64,000 nt of DNA from QHVT01 sp036399015 (GCA_036399015.1 DASWNW010000038.1:124001-188000); one strand, 5' to 3'; counted from the first letter of the stretch, positions 24,248-34,997 are shown. Notes: a model not told the origin generated them from the letters alone. Made by a program: numbers and translations.

Positions 24248-25777
24248 CTACCCCTCCGGCTCGTGCGCCGGGTCGATGTTGGTCATTTCCGCCATCACCA
24301 TCGTCTCGCCGGCGGCCTCGTGGGGGCGGGCTTCGCCCACCTTTCCTTTCGGGATCGTCACGGCGACGCCGAGGGCGAGGGCGACGACGGCGGTGCTGGT
24401 CCAGAAGATCGTGCGCAGCGTTCCCTCGAGCGCTCCCTGCAGCGCGTGCAGTTCGGCGGGGGAGATGCGGGCGCGGGCCTCGGGGTTCACGAGGGCGTTC
24501 GGGTCCTGGGAGAACTGGGCGAGGCCGGCGGCGAGCAGGGCGCCGAGAATCGCGACGCCGAGGGCGCCGCCCATGGAGCGGGAGAACTGGTTGAGTGACG
24601 TCGTGATGCCGAGCTGCTCGCGCGGTACGGCGTGCTGCGAGGCGATGAGCAGCGTGAGCATGGTCAGGCCGAGGCCGGCGCCGATGAGGATCAGCTCGAT
24701 CATCATGACCATGCGCGGCGTGTCGCGGGTGAAGGTCGCCAGGGCGGCGAAGCCGCCGAGCATGAGCACGAGCCCGGCGAGCACGAGCGTGCGCGAGCCG
24801 AGGCGGATGAGGAGCCGGCCGCCGACGATCGACGAGAGCACCCACGCCAGCATGAGCGGTGTGAGGAACGAGCCGGCCTCGGTCGCCGTTGCGCCGAGGA
24901 CCCCCTGCGCCAGCAGCGGCACGAAGGTGATCGCCGCGAACATCGCGATGCCGGCGAGGAACCCGACCACGATCGCCACCGTCACCACCCGGTTGCGGAA
25001 CAGCGCGAACGGCACCACCGGGTCGGCGGCGCGGTTCTCGATGCGCACGAACGCGACGAGGAGGATCGCGATGGCGAGGATGAGTGCGAGGTTGCGCGGC
25101 TGCAGCAGCAGGCGCGGGTCGCTCCCCTCCCCCAGCACGAGCAGGAGCATCGTCATCGCCAGCGTCAGCACGATCGCGCCGGCGTAGTCGATCGAGGGGC
25201 GCGACTCCCGCTTCGGCTCCACGAGCGCGACGCCGATCAGCACCGCCGCCGCGATCCCGACCGGCAGGTTGATGAGGAAGACCCAGCGCCAGGAGAGCTG
25301 GTCGGTGATGAAACCGCCGACGAGCGGCCCGAAGACGCTGGAGACGCCCCAGACGCCGCTGAAGAGCCCCTGCATCTTCGCCCGCTCCTGCAGCGTGAAG
25401 ATGTCGCCGATGATGGTCATCGCCAGCGGCACGAGCGCGCCGGCGCCGAGGCCCTGCACGGCGCGGGAGATGATGAGCTGCGTCATCGTCTGCGAGAAGC
25501 CGCACAGCGCCGATCCGAGCAGGAAGACGAAGACGCCGATCTGGAAGAGGCGTCTCCGGCCGAAGAGGTCGGAGAGCTTCCCCCAGACCGGCACCGTGAC
25601 GGTCGAGGTGAGGAGATAGGCCGAGAAGACCCAGCTGTAATGCGCGAGTCCGCCGAGGGCGGCGACGATGGTCGGCATGGCTGTACCGACGATCGTGGAC
25701 TCGAGTGCAGCGAGCAGCATCCCGGTCATGACGCCGCCGGTGACGACCCACCGGCGGCGGGGTGACATCGCGAGCAT
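24248..25777 (-). CDS. DHA2-family MFS drug exporter
   Basis: A 509-residue protein with about 14 transmembrane helices. Motifs are LLAALESTIVGTAMPTI (helix 1), GKLSDLFGRRRLFQ (loop 2-3) and RAVQGLGAGALVPLAM (helix 4). WGVSSVFGPLVGGFITDQ is the antiporter motif C. It should be a proton-coupled exporter of hydrophobic compounds. A Met at 25768 is an alternative start. It lies downstream of pstS on the same strand with 44 bp between. It differs clearly from the DHA2 protein at 6329-7936. Confidence 0.93.
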   Translation of the reverse strand: MLAMSPRRRWVVTGGVMTGMLLAALESTIVGTAMPTIVAALGGLAHYSWVFSAYLLTSTVTVPVWGKLSDLFGRRRLFQIGVFVFLLGSALCGFSQTMTQLIISRAVQGLGAGALVPLAMTIIGDIFTLQERAKMQGLFSGVWGVSSVFGPLVGGFITDQLSWRWVFLINLPVGIAAAVLIGVALVEPKRESRPSIDYAGAIVLTLAMTMLLLVLGEGSDPRLLLQPRNLALILAIAILLVAFVRIENRAADPVVPFALFRNRVVTVAIVVGFLAGIAMFAAITFVPLLAQGVLGATATEAGSFLTPLMLAWVLSSIVGGRLLIRLGSRTLVLAGLVLMLGGFAALATFTRDTPRMVMMIELILIGAGLGLTMLTLLIASQHAVPREQLGITTSLNQFSRSMGGALGVAILGALLAAGLAQFSQDPNALVNPEARARISPAELHALQGALEGTLRTIFWTSTAVVALALGVAVTIPKGKVGEARPHEAAGETMVMAEMTNIDPAHEPEG

Positions 25778-25821
25778 TGGCGCGCGAATTCTGCACGATG
25801 CGCGCCTCGGCGCGAAGGCCG

Positions 25822-26634
25822 CTACTTGACCGGGAAGTAGCCGACCTTCGTCACGAGCTGCTGCCCCTCGGGGCCGGTCGCCCAGTCGATGAACGCCTTC
25901 ATGTCCTTCGACGGCTTCACGCGCGTGTAGAGATAGAGGAAGCGGCTGATCGGGTACGCACCGGTGCGCACGTTCTCGAGCGTCGGCAGGACCGCCGGGC
26001 TCTTGTCGTCCTTCTTCACCGCCGCGAACTTGATGCCCTTCGCGTAGGCGGCGCCGCCGTAGCCGATGCCGTTCGCGTCCTTCGCCACCGCGTTCACCAC
26101 CGCCGCGGTTCCCTGCAGCGTCTGCGCGCGGGGCGCGAAGTCCTTGCCCATGAGCACGTTGTCCTTGAAGTAGGTGTACGTGCCGGACGAGTTCTCGCGC
26201 GAGTAGAGGATGATCGCCGCGTCCCGGCCGCCGACCTGCTTCCAGTTCGTGATCCGGCCGGCGTAAATGTCGCGGATCTGCGCGAGCGTCAGCTCCTTCA
26301 CCGGGTTCGCGGTATTGAGGTAGACCGACAGCCCGTCGCGCGCGATCGGGTAGGCGTAGCCGGTGGTGGCGAAGCGCGACTTCAGCTTGTCGACCTCGCT
26401 CGTCTTGATCGGCCGCGACGACGCGGCGATGTCGGTGGTGCCGTTGATGAGCGACGCGATGCCGACGCCGGAGCCGCCGCCGGTGACCTGGATCTGCGTG
26501 TCGGGCTTCTTCGCCATGAACGCCTCGGCGAGCCGCGCGTTCATGATCACCATCGTGTCGGAGCCTTTGATCGAGATGGGACGGGCGGCGAAGAGAGGAA
26601 GGGCGAGAAGCAGCGCTGCGATCAGTTTTTTCAT
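25822..26634 (-). CDS. pstS: Phosphate ABC transporter substrate-binding protein PstS
   Basis: A 270-residue protein with signal peptide MKKLIAALLLALPLFAA. The PBP-like fold starts with ISIKGSDTM, then VTGGGSGVGIASLINGTTDIA (phosphate-binding loop), YAGRITNW, RENSSGTYTYF and NGIGYGG. It binds phosphate in the periplasm for the Pst transporter. The permease and ATPase genes are not beside it; instead a phosphate-type porin lies nine bases upstream. A phosphate-acquisition role for the pair is inferred. Confidence 0.93.
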   Translation of the reverse strand: MKKLIAALLLALPLFAARPISIKGSDTMVIMNARLAEAFMAKKPDTQIQVTGGGSGVGIASLINGTTDIAASSRPIKTSEVDKLKSRFATTGYAYPIARDGLSVYLNTANPVKELTLAQIRDIYAGRITNWKQVGGRDAAIILYSRENSSGTYTYFKDNVLMGKDFAPRAQTLQGTAAVVNAVAKDANGIGYGGAAYAKGIKFAAVKKDDKSPAVLPTLENVRTGAYPISRFLYLYTRVKPSKDMKAFIDWATGPEGQQLVTKVGYFPVK

Positions 26635-26643
26635 TGGGATCCT

Positions 26644-27858
26644 CTAGAAGGAGTACTGGTAGCGGACGGTCAAGACGTTGTCGGCCGGATCGTTCATCTC
26701 GTTGTCCGGCTTCTCGTAGGCGAACATCACTTTGCTGTGGGCGTCCCAGTGGAAGATGTAGGAGCCGCCGATGGTGCGCACCGCGTCGTTCCGGACATCG
26801 GCGTTCGGGTCGTACTCGTCGAGGCGCGCGACGAGCTGGTGGCGCGTGCCGAGGTTCTGGATGGCGTAGAAGTACCAGCCGGCGACGTCGAACGACTCGG
26901 TACGCGTGCTGCCGGAGGCCGGCGCCTGCTTGCCGGTGATGTACTCGCCGCGGACACCGAGGCCGGGGACCGGCGTGACCCATTGGAAGTCGATGCCCTG
27001 ACGCTCCTTGTCGAACTCGACTCCGGCGGCGTTGGTGCTCGTGGCGACGAGATCGGAGCCGCGATAGAGCGAGGCGCCGAGGTCGAGCGGGCCGAAGGAG
27101 TAGCCGACGCGGCCGACGACGTCCTTCCCTTCATTGAGGTCGTCGGAGCGGCCGGTGCCGGTGCCGTTGACCACCGCGACCTGGTAGCGCAGCCGCTCGC
27201 CGAGCCCGAGGCCGGAGACCATCACGCCGCGATCGCGCTCGCCGGGGAAGAGGGTGCGGATGACGCGCGAGCGCTCCGGCATCTCGCGCGCGCTCGACGA
27301 GTACATGATCTCGAAGCCGAACGGCCAGTTGAACTGACCCGCGGTGAGCGTGTTCTTCCAGGCGGTCCAGGGCTCGGTGAGCTCGACGTAGCCGTCCTTC
27401 AGTGTGACGCCGGAGGAGGTGACGTCGGGCTGCAGGACGAAGCGGGAGGTGGGGGTGAACTGGTAGGTGAACTTGACGCGCGCGCGGCGGACCGAGAACT
27501 GGTCGAGGTTGCGCGTGCCGGTCGTGCCGCCGAGTGTGTCCTGCGAGCGCTCGTCGTCGACGTACTGCGCCTGCAGGTAACCGGAGAACTTCGTCCGGTT
27601 GAGCGCGTCGACGACGTTGCGCATCTCCGTGAAGGCCTCGCCGAAGCTCTCCATGCGGCCGTTCAGCTCTTCGGCCGACGGCGTGGTGGGGGTTCCCGGC
27701 GGGATCTCGTCGGAGCCGGGCTCGGTCTCGGGGACCCGCGGCTGTTCCTGCGTCCGCGCGGCCGCGGCGTCGATCGCCTCGCCTGTGATAGTCGGTACTT
27801 CGTCTGCAAAGACGGGCAGCGCGAGCAGCAGCGCCGTGCCGATCCACTTCAGTTTCAT
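26644..27858 (-). CDS. OprO/OprP-type phosphate-selective porin
   Basis: A 404-residue outer-membrane protein with signal peptide MKLKWIGTALLLALPVFA, then a Pro/Glu-rich stretch and a short helical segment (NGRMESFGEAFTEMRN). A beta-barrel follows (GYLQAQYVDD, RRARVKFTYQF...) ending in the aromatic residue of RYQYSF, as barrel proteins do. It matches the Porin_O_P family. AGGAGA precedes the start. It is co-directional with pstS (9-bp gap), which supports phosphate uptake across the outer membrane. Confidence 0.88.
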   Translation of the reverse strand: MKLKWIGTALLLALPVFADEVPTITGEAIDAAAARTQEQPRVPETEPGSDEIPPGTPTTPSAEELNGRMESFGEAFTEMRNVVDALNRTKFSGYLQAQYVDDERSQDTLGGTTGTRNLDQFSVRRARVKFTYQFTPTSRFVLQPDVTSSGVTLKDGYVELTEPWTAWKNTLTAGQFNWPFGFEIMYSSSAREMPERSRVIRTLFPGERDRGVMVSGLGLGERLRYQVAVVNGTGTGRSDDLNEGKDVVGRVGYSFGPLDLGASLYRGSDLVATSTNAAGVEFDKERQGIDFQWVTPVPGLGVRGEYITGKQAPASGSTRTESFDVAGWYFYAIQNLGTRHQLVARLDEYDPNADVRNDAVRTIGGSYIFHWDAHSKVMFAYEKPDNEMNDPADNVLTVRYQYSF

Positions 27859-27939
27859 GCGAGTTTTCTCCTGCGCGCAGTCTGGGCAGCGGGAGAAAAG
27901 CGTTGAAGCAGACGGTGTAAAGAGAAGGTGAAGCGGGCG

Positions 27940-30900
27940 TCAGGAAGCGAGCGTGCCGACCGGCAGCCGCATCGTGAACGTCGACCCGGAGCCCTCTTCG
28001 CTCTCGACGGTGATCTCGCCGTCGTGCGCCTCGACGATCGCGCGCGCGATGTACAGGCCGAGCCCCAGGCCGCCGTAGTAGCGGCTGGAGACGTTGCGCG
28101 CGCGGTGGAAGCGCTCGAAGAGCTGCGGGATCTCGTCGCGCGGGATGCCGATGCCGTGGTCGGTCACCGACGTGGCCACGTGGCTGTCTTCACTCACCAC
28201 GCGCACGTCGATGTCGCTCCCCTCGGGCGAGTACTTCAGCGCGTTCGAGAGGAGGTTGTCGACGACCTGCCGCATGCGGTCGGGGTCGGCCACCACCGTC
28301 GTCTCCGGCGCGTTGACGTCGAAATGGATGAGGCGCGCCGGATGCTGCACGCGGAAGGCGGAGATGCGCCCCTCGATGAACGGCAGCCACTGGATCGTCT
28401 GCGGGTGGATCTGCAGGCGATTGGTCTCGATGCGCGAGACGTCGAGCAGCTCGGAGATGAGCCCCATCATCCGCTCGATCTCGCCGAGGACGGCGTTGAT
28501 GTAGGTGGCGCGCTCGTGCGGCTCGAGGTCGTCCACGGTCTGCGCGAGGAGTTGCGTGTAGCCCTTGATGGTGGTGAGCGGCGTGCGCAGCTCGTGCGAG
28601 GCGACGGACAGGAACTCGTCCTTCTTGCGGTCGAGCTCCTGCAGCGCGGTGATGTCGCGGATGACGAGGACCGCGCCGACGATGCCGCGGCTTTCGATCG
28701 GGGCCGCCGCGATGGAGAGGTCGAGGTCGCGGCCGGTGATGAGGTGCTTGGCCACGGCGAGGTAGTCGGGGACGGTCTGCCCCGCCAGCGCACGCGCGTA
28801 CGGCATGTCGCTGCGCGGCACGGCGCGCCCCTCGGCGTCGCGGAAGTGCAGGCGCTCGAACGACCCATGCTCGATCGCCTCGGCGCGCGAGGCGAGGCCG
28901 AACATGTTCAGCGCGGCCTGGTTGACGTCGACGACCGTGCCGTCGCCGTCGTAGACCCAGAGGCCGTCCGTCATCGAGCCGAGGATGGAGTCGAGGCGGG
29001 CGGAGCGCTCGGCCATCAGCGTGGCGAGGTTCTCGATCTCGCGGCGGGCGCGCACCTGCTCGGTGACGTCCTGCACGAGCACGGTCAGGCTCTGCGTGAT
29101 GCCGGAGAAGCGGCCGCGCGCGGCGGAGATGATCCGGTTGACGTACGCCTCGCCGACGAGCAGCTCCTCGTCGACGCGCGGCTCGCCCGACTCGGCGACC
29201 TGCTTGAGGATCTTCTCGACCTCGGCCGGCAGCACTTCCGCGGCGCGCAGGCCGATCAGCTTCGTGTCGAACGAGATGCGGCCGAACTGCGAGACGTAGT
29301 CGATGAAGCGGGCGTTGGCGAGCTCGAAGCGGAGCTCGTCCGCGGAGATGACGGCGATGCCGATGGGGGCGCTCTCGAGCACGCCCTCGAACCGGACGCG
29401 CGCGTCGACCTCACGGCGCGCGAGCTCCTCGGCGGCGCGGTGGCCGTCCTGCGCGATCGTCGTCAGGCGGTGGATGTGGCTGGCCGCACCAATGCGCTCG
29501 GAGACGGCGCGGGCGAACTCGAGGTCCTCCGCGTCGAAGTTCCGCCGGGGGTCGGACTGCGAGATCACCACCGCGCCGATGCGCTCGCCCCACGACTCGA
29601 TCGGATAGGCGATCAGGCTCTGCTCGCGCAGCTCGCGCTTCACCGCCCGCTCTTCCTCATCGCGCGCGAAGTCGAGCAGCGCATCGCCGCGGACCTCGTA
29701 GAACAGCAGCGGGCGGCCGATCTGGAACACCGTGCCGGCCAGCCCCTCACCGGGACGGAAGGGGCGGGCGGCGAAGAACGGACGGTACTGCGCGAGCGCC
29801 TGGTCGACGCTGGCGTAGCCGACCATCTCGAGCATGCCGGTCGTGGAGTGATAGAGGTAGATGCGGACGGTGCCGGCGACCGCCTGGGCGATGCGGGCGG
29901 CGGGGTCGTCGAGGTTGTCGAAGCTCGGCGCCATCGCGACCATCTCGAGGCCGAGGTTGGCGAGGCACTCCGCGCGGCGACGGCGCCACGACTCGCGCTC
30001 GGCGCTCTGGCGCTCCTCGGTCACGTCGCGCGAGAGCACGACCGAGCCGATGATGCGCGCCTTGTCGTCGCGGATCGGCGCGGCCTTGAGGTTCACGACC
30101 CGGTCGTCGTCGGTGCGGGAGTCGTGGACGAGGTAGTCGGACTTGACGACGTCGCCCTGCAGGGCGCGCATCGAGGGCAGCTCGTCGGTCGACAGCGGAC
30201 TGCCGTCGATGTAGCGGTGCTGCATGTTGCGCAGCCGCCCCTCGGGGTCGGGCGTGAAAAGCACCGACGGCTCGCGCTGCGCCGCGGCGTTCATCCGCTC
30301 GAGCTTTCCGGCGGCGTCGTAGATCGCCGCGGCTTCCGGGATCTGATCGAGGATGGCGTTCACCTTCGCCATCTCGCGGATGGCGCGGTTGTGGAGCAGC
30401 GTGTTGTTCAGCGCGAGCGTGGCGTAGCGGCCGATCTCCGCGAAGAGCGCGATCTCCTCCTCGGTCCAGTCGCGCAGCGCGTCGCACTGGTGGATGCCGA
30501 ACGCCCACGGCTCTTCCTCGCGCGGGCGGAGGACCTGGATGAGCGCCGACTTGATGCGAAAGCGCTTCGCGAGCTCCGGATCGAGCGCCGGATCGCCGTC
30601 CGCGATCGGCACCGGCCGCGGCGACTCCATCGCGCGGCGGATCAGCGCCTGCGAGGCGTCGAGCCGCACCGGCCCCTTGTCGGCGATCTGTTCTTCGAAG
30701 CCGGGGGCGGCGACGGTGAAGGCGACCTTCGCGTACTCCGCCTGCTCGTGCACCGGATGGAGGAGCCACGCGCGGTCGGCGCCGAACTCCTCGCGCGTCA
30801 CCGCGACGATGCGCCGCAGCACCTCGCGCAGCTCGAGCGTGCCGGTGAAGGTCTCCAGGATTTTCGAGAGGAAGCGGTAGCGCTCCTCGGTCGTGAAGCG

Positions 30901-31206
30901 GGCGCGGTCGGACGAAGCCGGCGCGAGGTAACGCACCATCAGCCGGCGGATCGCGGCATCGTCATGCGGGACGTCGGGCAGCTCGAGCAGGCGCGCCATC
31001 GGCTGCTTGCTCTCGGCCGCGCCGCGCAGGCGCTGCAGGGCGGCGTAACCGCTCACCGCGATGAGGTGGAAACGCTCGCGATCGAGCAGGTCGACCGCCT
31101 CCTCCTCGGAGCCTGCAACCACCGGTGTGAAGCTGAGCGAGCGCGCGACGTCCGCCGGCGTCCGTGCTGCGTTCTCGCCAGCGACGATGAGGACCTGATT
31201 GACCAT
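27940..31206 (-). CDS. Multi-domain sensor histidine kinase (GAF and PAS domains)
   Basis: A 1088-residue soluble protein. The N-terminal 100 residues resemble a degenerate receiver (VLIVAGENAA). A GAF domain follows (about 115-275), a PAS (285-415), a second GAF (430-600) and two PAS domains (610-865). Next come HisKA with phosphoacceptor His in SVASHELRTPLTTIKGY and HATPase with NLLSNALKYSPEG, DHGIGIP and GLGLGLYIAR. There are no membrane helices, so it senses cytoplasmic signals. No response regulator is adjacent. The porin-pstS genes follow on the same strand 81 bp later, so it could control or be controlled with phosphate uptake (inference). Confidence 0.93.
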   Translation of the reverse strand: MVNQVLIVAGENAARTPADVARSLSFTPVVAGSEEEAVDLLDRERFHLIAVSGYAALQRLRGAAESKQPMARLLELPDVPHDDAAIRRLMVRYLAPASSDRARFTTEERYRFLSKILETFTGTLELREVLRRIVAVTREEFGADRAWLLHPVHEQAEYAKVAFTVAAPGFEEQIADKGPVRLDASQALIRRAMESPRPVPIADGDPALDPELAKRFRIKSALIQVLRPREEEPWAFGIHQCDALRDWTEEEIALFAEIGRYATLALNNTLLHNRAIREMAKVNAILDQIPEAAAIYDAAGKLERMNAAAQREPSVLFTPDPEGRLRNMQHRYIDGSPLSTDELPSMRALQGDVVKSDYLVHDSRTDDDRVVNLKAAPIRDDKARIIGSVVLSRDVTEERQSAERESWRRRRAECLANLGLEMVAMAPSFDNLDDPAARIAQAVAGTVRIYLYHSTTGMLEMVGYASVDQALAQYRPFFAARPFRPGEGLAGTVFQIGRPLLFYEVRGDALLDFARDEEERAVKRELREQSLIAYPIESWGERIGAVVISQSDPRRNFDAEDLEFARAVSERIGAASHIHRLTTIAQDGHRAAEELARREVDARVRFEGVLESAPIGIAVISADELRFELANARFIDYVSQFGRISFDTKLIGLRAAEVLPAEVEKILKQVAESGEPRVDEELLVGEAYVNRIISAARGRFSGITQSLTVLVQDVTEQVRARREIENLATLMAERSARLDSILGSMTDGLWVYDGDGTVVDVNQAALNMFGLASRAEAIEHGSFERLHFRDAEGRAVPRSDMPYARALAGQTVPDYLAVAKHLITGRDLDLSIAAAPIESRGIVGAVLVIRDITALQELDRKKDEFLSVASHELRTPLTTIKGYTQLLAQTVDDLEPHERATYINAVLGEIERMMGLISELLDVSRIETNRLQIHPQTIQWLPFIEGRISAFRVQHPARLIHFDVNAPETTVVADPDRMRQVVDNLLSNALKYSPEGSDIDVRVVSEDSHVATSVTDHGIGIPRDEIPQLFERFHRARNVSSRYYGGLGLGLYIARAIVEAHDGEITVESEEGSGSTFTMRLPVGTLAS

Positions 31207-31234
31207 GAATGTCAGCGCGTCATGCTAGCAGAAG

Positions 31235-31339
31235 GGTTCCTCGGAGTTCCTCGGTTCCTCGGAGTTCCTCGGGGCCGCCGCCGAGCTCGCAGCACGCGCC
31301 GAGGAACTCCGAGGAACCCCGAGGAACTCCCGAGGAACC
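31235..31339. repeat. Iterated palindrome, word GTTCCTCGG (copy A3)
   Basis: Four units of (G)GTTCCTCGG(A) span 31235-31272. A GC-rich loop of about 25 bases follows, then four inverted CCGAGGAAC units span 31298-31339. It takes up most of the 137-bp divergent gap between the kinase and mazG. The last GAGGAAC unit sits about eight bases before the mazG ATG and could act as its ribosome site. Confidence 0.9.
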
Positions 31340-31343
31340 TACA

Positions 31344-32135
31344 ATGCGCCCCATGTCGAAACGCACCTTCGATGAGCTCGTAAAACTCATGACGCGATTG
31401 CGCGCCCCCGGCGGCTGTCCCTGGGACCGCAAGCAGACGCTTCCGGACCTGAAGGCGTACGTCATCGAGGAGGCCTACGAGGTCGTCGACGCCATCGACC
31501 AGGACGACCGGCGCGCGCTGGCGGAGGAGCTCGGCGATTTCCTGCTGCAGGCGGTGTTCCTCGCCGAGATCACGCGCGAAGAGGGGACGTTCGACATCTA
31601 CGACTCCATCACCGCCATCCACGACAAGCTGGTGCGCCGCCACCCGCACGTCTTCGGCGACGTCGAAGCGAACGACGCGGAACAGGTCCTGGTGAACTGG
31701 GAGAAGCTGAAGCAGGACGAGCGGAAGGCGGAGAACAAGAGCGTGCTCTCGGGCGTGCCGCAGTCGATGCCGGCGCTGCTGAAGGCGTCGCGGCTCACCG
31801 AAAAGGCGGCGCGTGTCGGATTCGACTGGCGCCGCACCGAGGACGTCTTCGACAAGATCGACGAAGAACTGGCCGAGCTGCGGGAGGCGGTCGCGAACGG
31901 CGACACCGCGCACATCCATGAGGAGATCGGCGACCTGCTCTTCACGGTGGCGAACATCGCGCGCAAGGTGAACGTGAACCCCGAAGAGGCGCTGCAGTCG
32001 ACGAACCGCAAATTCATGAGCCGGTTCGGGTCGATGGAGTCGCGGGTGCGCGAGCGGGGGCAGAATCTCGACCAGCTCGAGCTCGAGGAGATGGACAAGC
32101 TGTGGGACGAGGCAAAAGCGGCGGAACGCGCCTGA
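31344..32135 (+). CDS. mazG: Nucleoside triphosphate pyrophosphohydrolase MazG
   Basis: A 263-residue protein with two MazG domains: CPWDRKQTLPDLKAYVIEEAYEV with EELGDFLLQ in the first, and DEELAELREAV with EEIGDLLFTVANIARK in the second. These are the EExxE...ExxD magnesium-binding helices. It hydrolyses (d)NTPs to monophosphates and lowers ppGpp or damaged nucleotides in other bacteria. ATG 31344 has GAGGAAC upstream, supplied by the palindrome; ATG 31353 is also possible. yidD overlaps its 3' end. Confidence 0.93.
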   Translation: MRPMSKRTFDELVKLMTRLRAPGGCPWDRKQTLPDLKAYVIEEAYEVVDAIDQDDRRALAEELGDFLLQAVFLAEITREEGTFDIYDSITAIHDKLVRRHPHVFGDVEANDAEQVLVNWEKLKQDERKAENKSVLSGVPQSMPALLKASRLTEKAARVGFDWRRTEDVFDKIDEELAELREAVANGDTAHIHEEIGDLLFTVANIARKVNVNPEEALQSTNRKFMSRFGSMESRVRERGQNLDQLELEEMDKLWDEAKAAERA

Positions 32136-32431
32136 GAAAGCTCACCACCTACGCGCTGCTGTTCGTGCTGGTGATCGCGCTGCACGACTTCTTCGCGCCG
32201 CACGGCCGCGGCTACGCCGCGCGCGGCGCCATCTTCGTCATCGACGAGTACCGCGCCCACGTCTCGCCGCGCCTGAAGGGGCGCGTGACCTGCCGCTTCA
32301 CCCCTTCCTGCTCGGCGTACGGCCGCGAGGCGATCCGGAAGTACGGGTTCGCGGAGGGGGCTTCGAAGGCGGCGTGGCGGATCGCCCGCTGCGGCCCCTG
32401 GACGAAGCAGGGGACGCGGGAGCTGCCGTAG
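32102..32431 (+). CDS. yidD: Membrane protein insertion efficiency factor YidD
   Basis: 109 residues if started at the GTG at 32102. One hydrophobic helix (TYALLFVLVIAL) is followed by the YidD core: DEYRAHVSPRLKGRVTCRFT, PSCSAYGREAIRKYG and WRIARCGPW with the conserved cysteines. It helps YidC insert inner-membrane proteins. The usual rpmH-rnpA-yidC neighbours are absent. A CTG overlapping the mazG stop (32132) would give a more usual length. The 3' end is antisense to the C-terminal extension of nth. Confidence 0.85.
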   Translation: MGRGKSGGTRLRKLTTYALLFVLVIALHDFFAPHGRGYAARGAIFVIDEYRAHVSPRLKGRVTCRFTPSCSAYGREAIRKYGFAEGASKAAWRIARCGPWTKQGTRELP

Positions 32432-33077
32432 CGGCGGCGGGCAGGTCGGCGCTCGGGCAGATGTCGTTGAGGACGCAGTTCGGGCAGTCGGGCTTGCGCG
32501 CGATGCAGACGCGGCGTCCGTGAAGGATGAGCCGGTTCGCGAAGGCGGTCCACTCGTCGCGCGGCACGATCTTCATGAGGTCCTGCTCGATGTCGACCGG
32601 GTCGGCGTGCCTGGTGAAGGCGAGGCGGCCGGAGAGGCGGGTCACGTGCGTGTCGACGATCACCCCGGCGTTGATGCCGTGCGCGTTGCCGAGGATCACG
32701 TTCGCCGTCTTGCGTCCGACGCCCGGCAACTCGACCAGCTCCTCCATCGTGCGCGGCACCTCGCCGCCGTGCTTCTCGACGAGCGCCTTCGAGCAGGCGA
32801 TGACCGCCTTCGCCTTGTTGCGGAAGAAGCCGGTCTGCTTCACGTCGGTCTCCATCGCCACCTGCGACGCCTCGGCAAACGCCCGCGGGTTCGGGTACTT
32901 GCGGAAGAGCGACTTGGTGACGATGTTCACCCGCGCGTCGGTCGACTGCGCGGCGAGGATCGTGGCGATCAGCAGCTCGAACGCGTTGTTGAAGTCGAGC
33001 TCGATCTTCGCGTCGGGGTACGCGTTCTTCAGCCGCGCATTGACCTCGGCGGCACGTTGCTTCCTCTGGGTCGACAC
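32298..33077 (-). CDS. nth: Endonuclease III
   Basis: A 259-residue base-excision repair glycosylase/AP lyase. The helix-hairpin-helix LPGVGRKTANVIL holds the catalytic Lys, VDTHVTRLSGRL the catalytic Asp, and CIARKPDCPNCVLNDIC the [4Fe-4S] ligands (C-x6-C-x2-C-x5-C). Family proteins end shortly after the cluster. Here a 50-residue Pro/Ser/Arg-rich tail follows, read from DNA that encodes yidD on the other strand, giving a 134-bp convergent overlap. The tail may have arisen by stop-codon loss. Confidence 0.93.
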   Translation of the reverse strand: MSTQRKQRAAEVNARLKNAYPDAKIELDFNNAFELLIATILAAQSTDARVNIVTKSLFRKYPNPRAFAEASQVAMETDVKQTGFFRNKAKAVIACSKALVEKHGGEVPRTMEELVELPGVGRKTANVILGNAHGINAGVIVDTHVTRLSGRLAFTRHADPVDIEQDLMKIVPRDEWTAFANRLILHGRRVCIARKPDCPNCVLNDICPSADLPAAATAAPASPASSRGRSGRSATPPSKPPPRTRTSGSPRGRTPSRKG

Positions 33078-33101
33078 GCGTGGGATTCTAAGCCGGAGTG
33101 G

Positions 33102-33188
33102 CCGGTTGCTCGTTGCTGGTTGCTGGTTTCCTGCGAGGCAGTGCCTCCGGCGGAAGCCGTCGAGTCACGAGCAACCAGCAACGGCAAT
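33102..33188. repeat. Iterated palindrome, word GTTGCTG (element E)
   Basis: The left arm 33102-33131 has GTTGCTC, GTTGCTG, GTTGCTG. The right arm 33168-33188 has inverted GAGCAAC and CAGCAAC. The loop of about 36 bases holds a further small hairpin (GAGGCA-GTGCCTC). It fills the divergent gap between the nth and hutU starts. Confidence 0.85.
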
Positions 33189-33202
33189 AGAATCCACCCA
33201 CC

Positions 33203-34867
<1,665 letters not shown>

Positions 34868-34924
34868 TGGAGCGGTGCCCGCTCTCGGGCACCGGGGTCG
34901 GCGGCCGAAGCGGCCGCCGCTCCA
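34868..34924. repeat. Double-hairpin element with TGGAGC/GCTCCA outer pair (copy G2)
   Basis: Outer TGGAGC (34868-34873) pairs with GCTCCA (34919-34924). Inside are CGGTGCCCG-CTCT-CGGGCACCG (34873-34894) and GGCGGCCG-AAG-CGGCCGCC (34900-34918). The layout is the same as the element at 15617-15669 but with different stem sequences. It begins right after the hutU stop. Confidence 0.85.
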
Positions 34925-34997
34925 CTCCAGAAAGCACCACCGCCCGGGTAGGGACAACACCTCGGCAGTACACTCCTCCTCACAGGAGACCGAGACG

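Noticed and set aside
27928..31383. A plus-strand open frame of 1151 codons opposite the sensor kinase
   Set aside because: It has no recognisable domain and biased Arg/Ala/Asp composition. The minus strand encodes clear HisKA, HATPase, GAF and PAS motifs.
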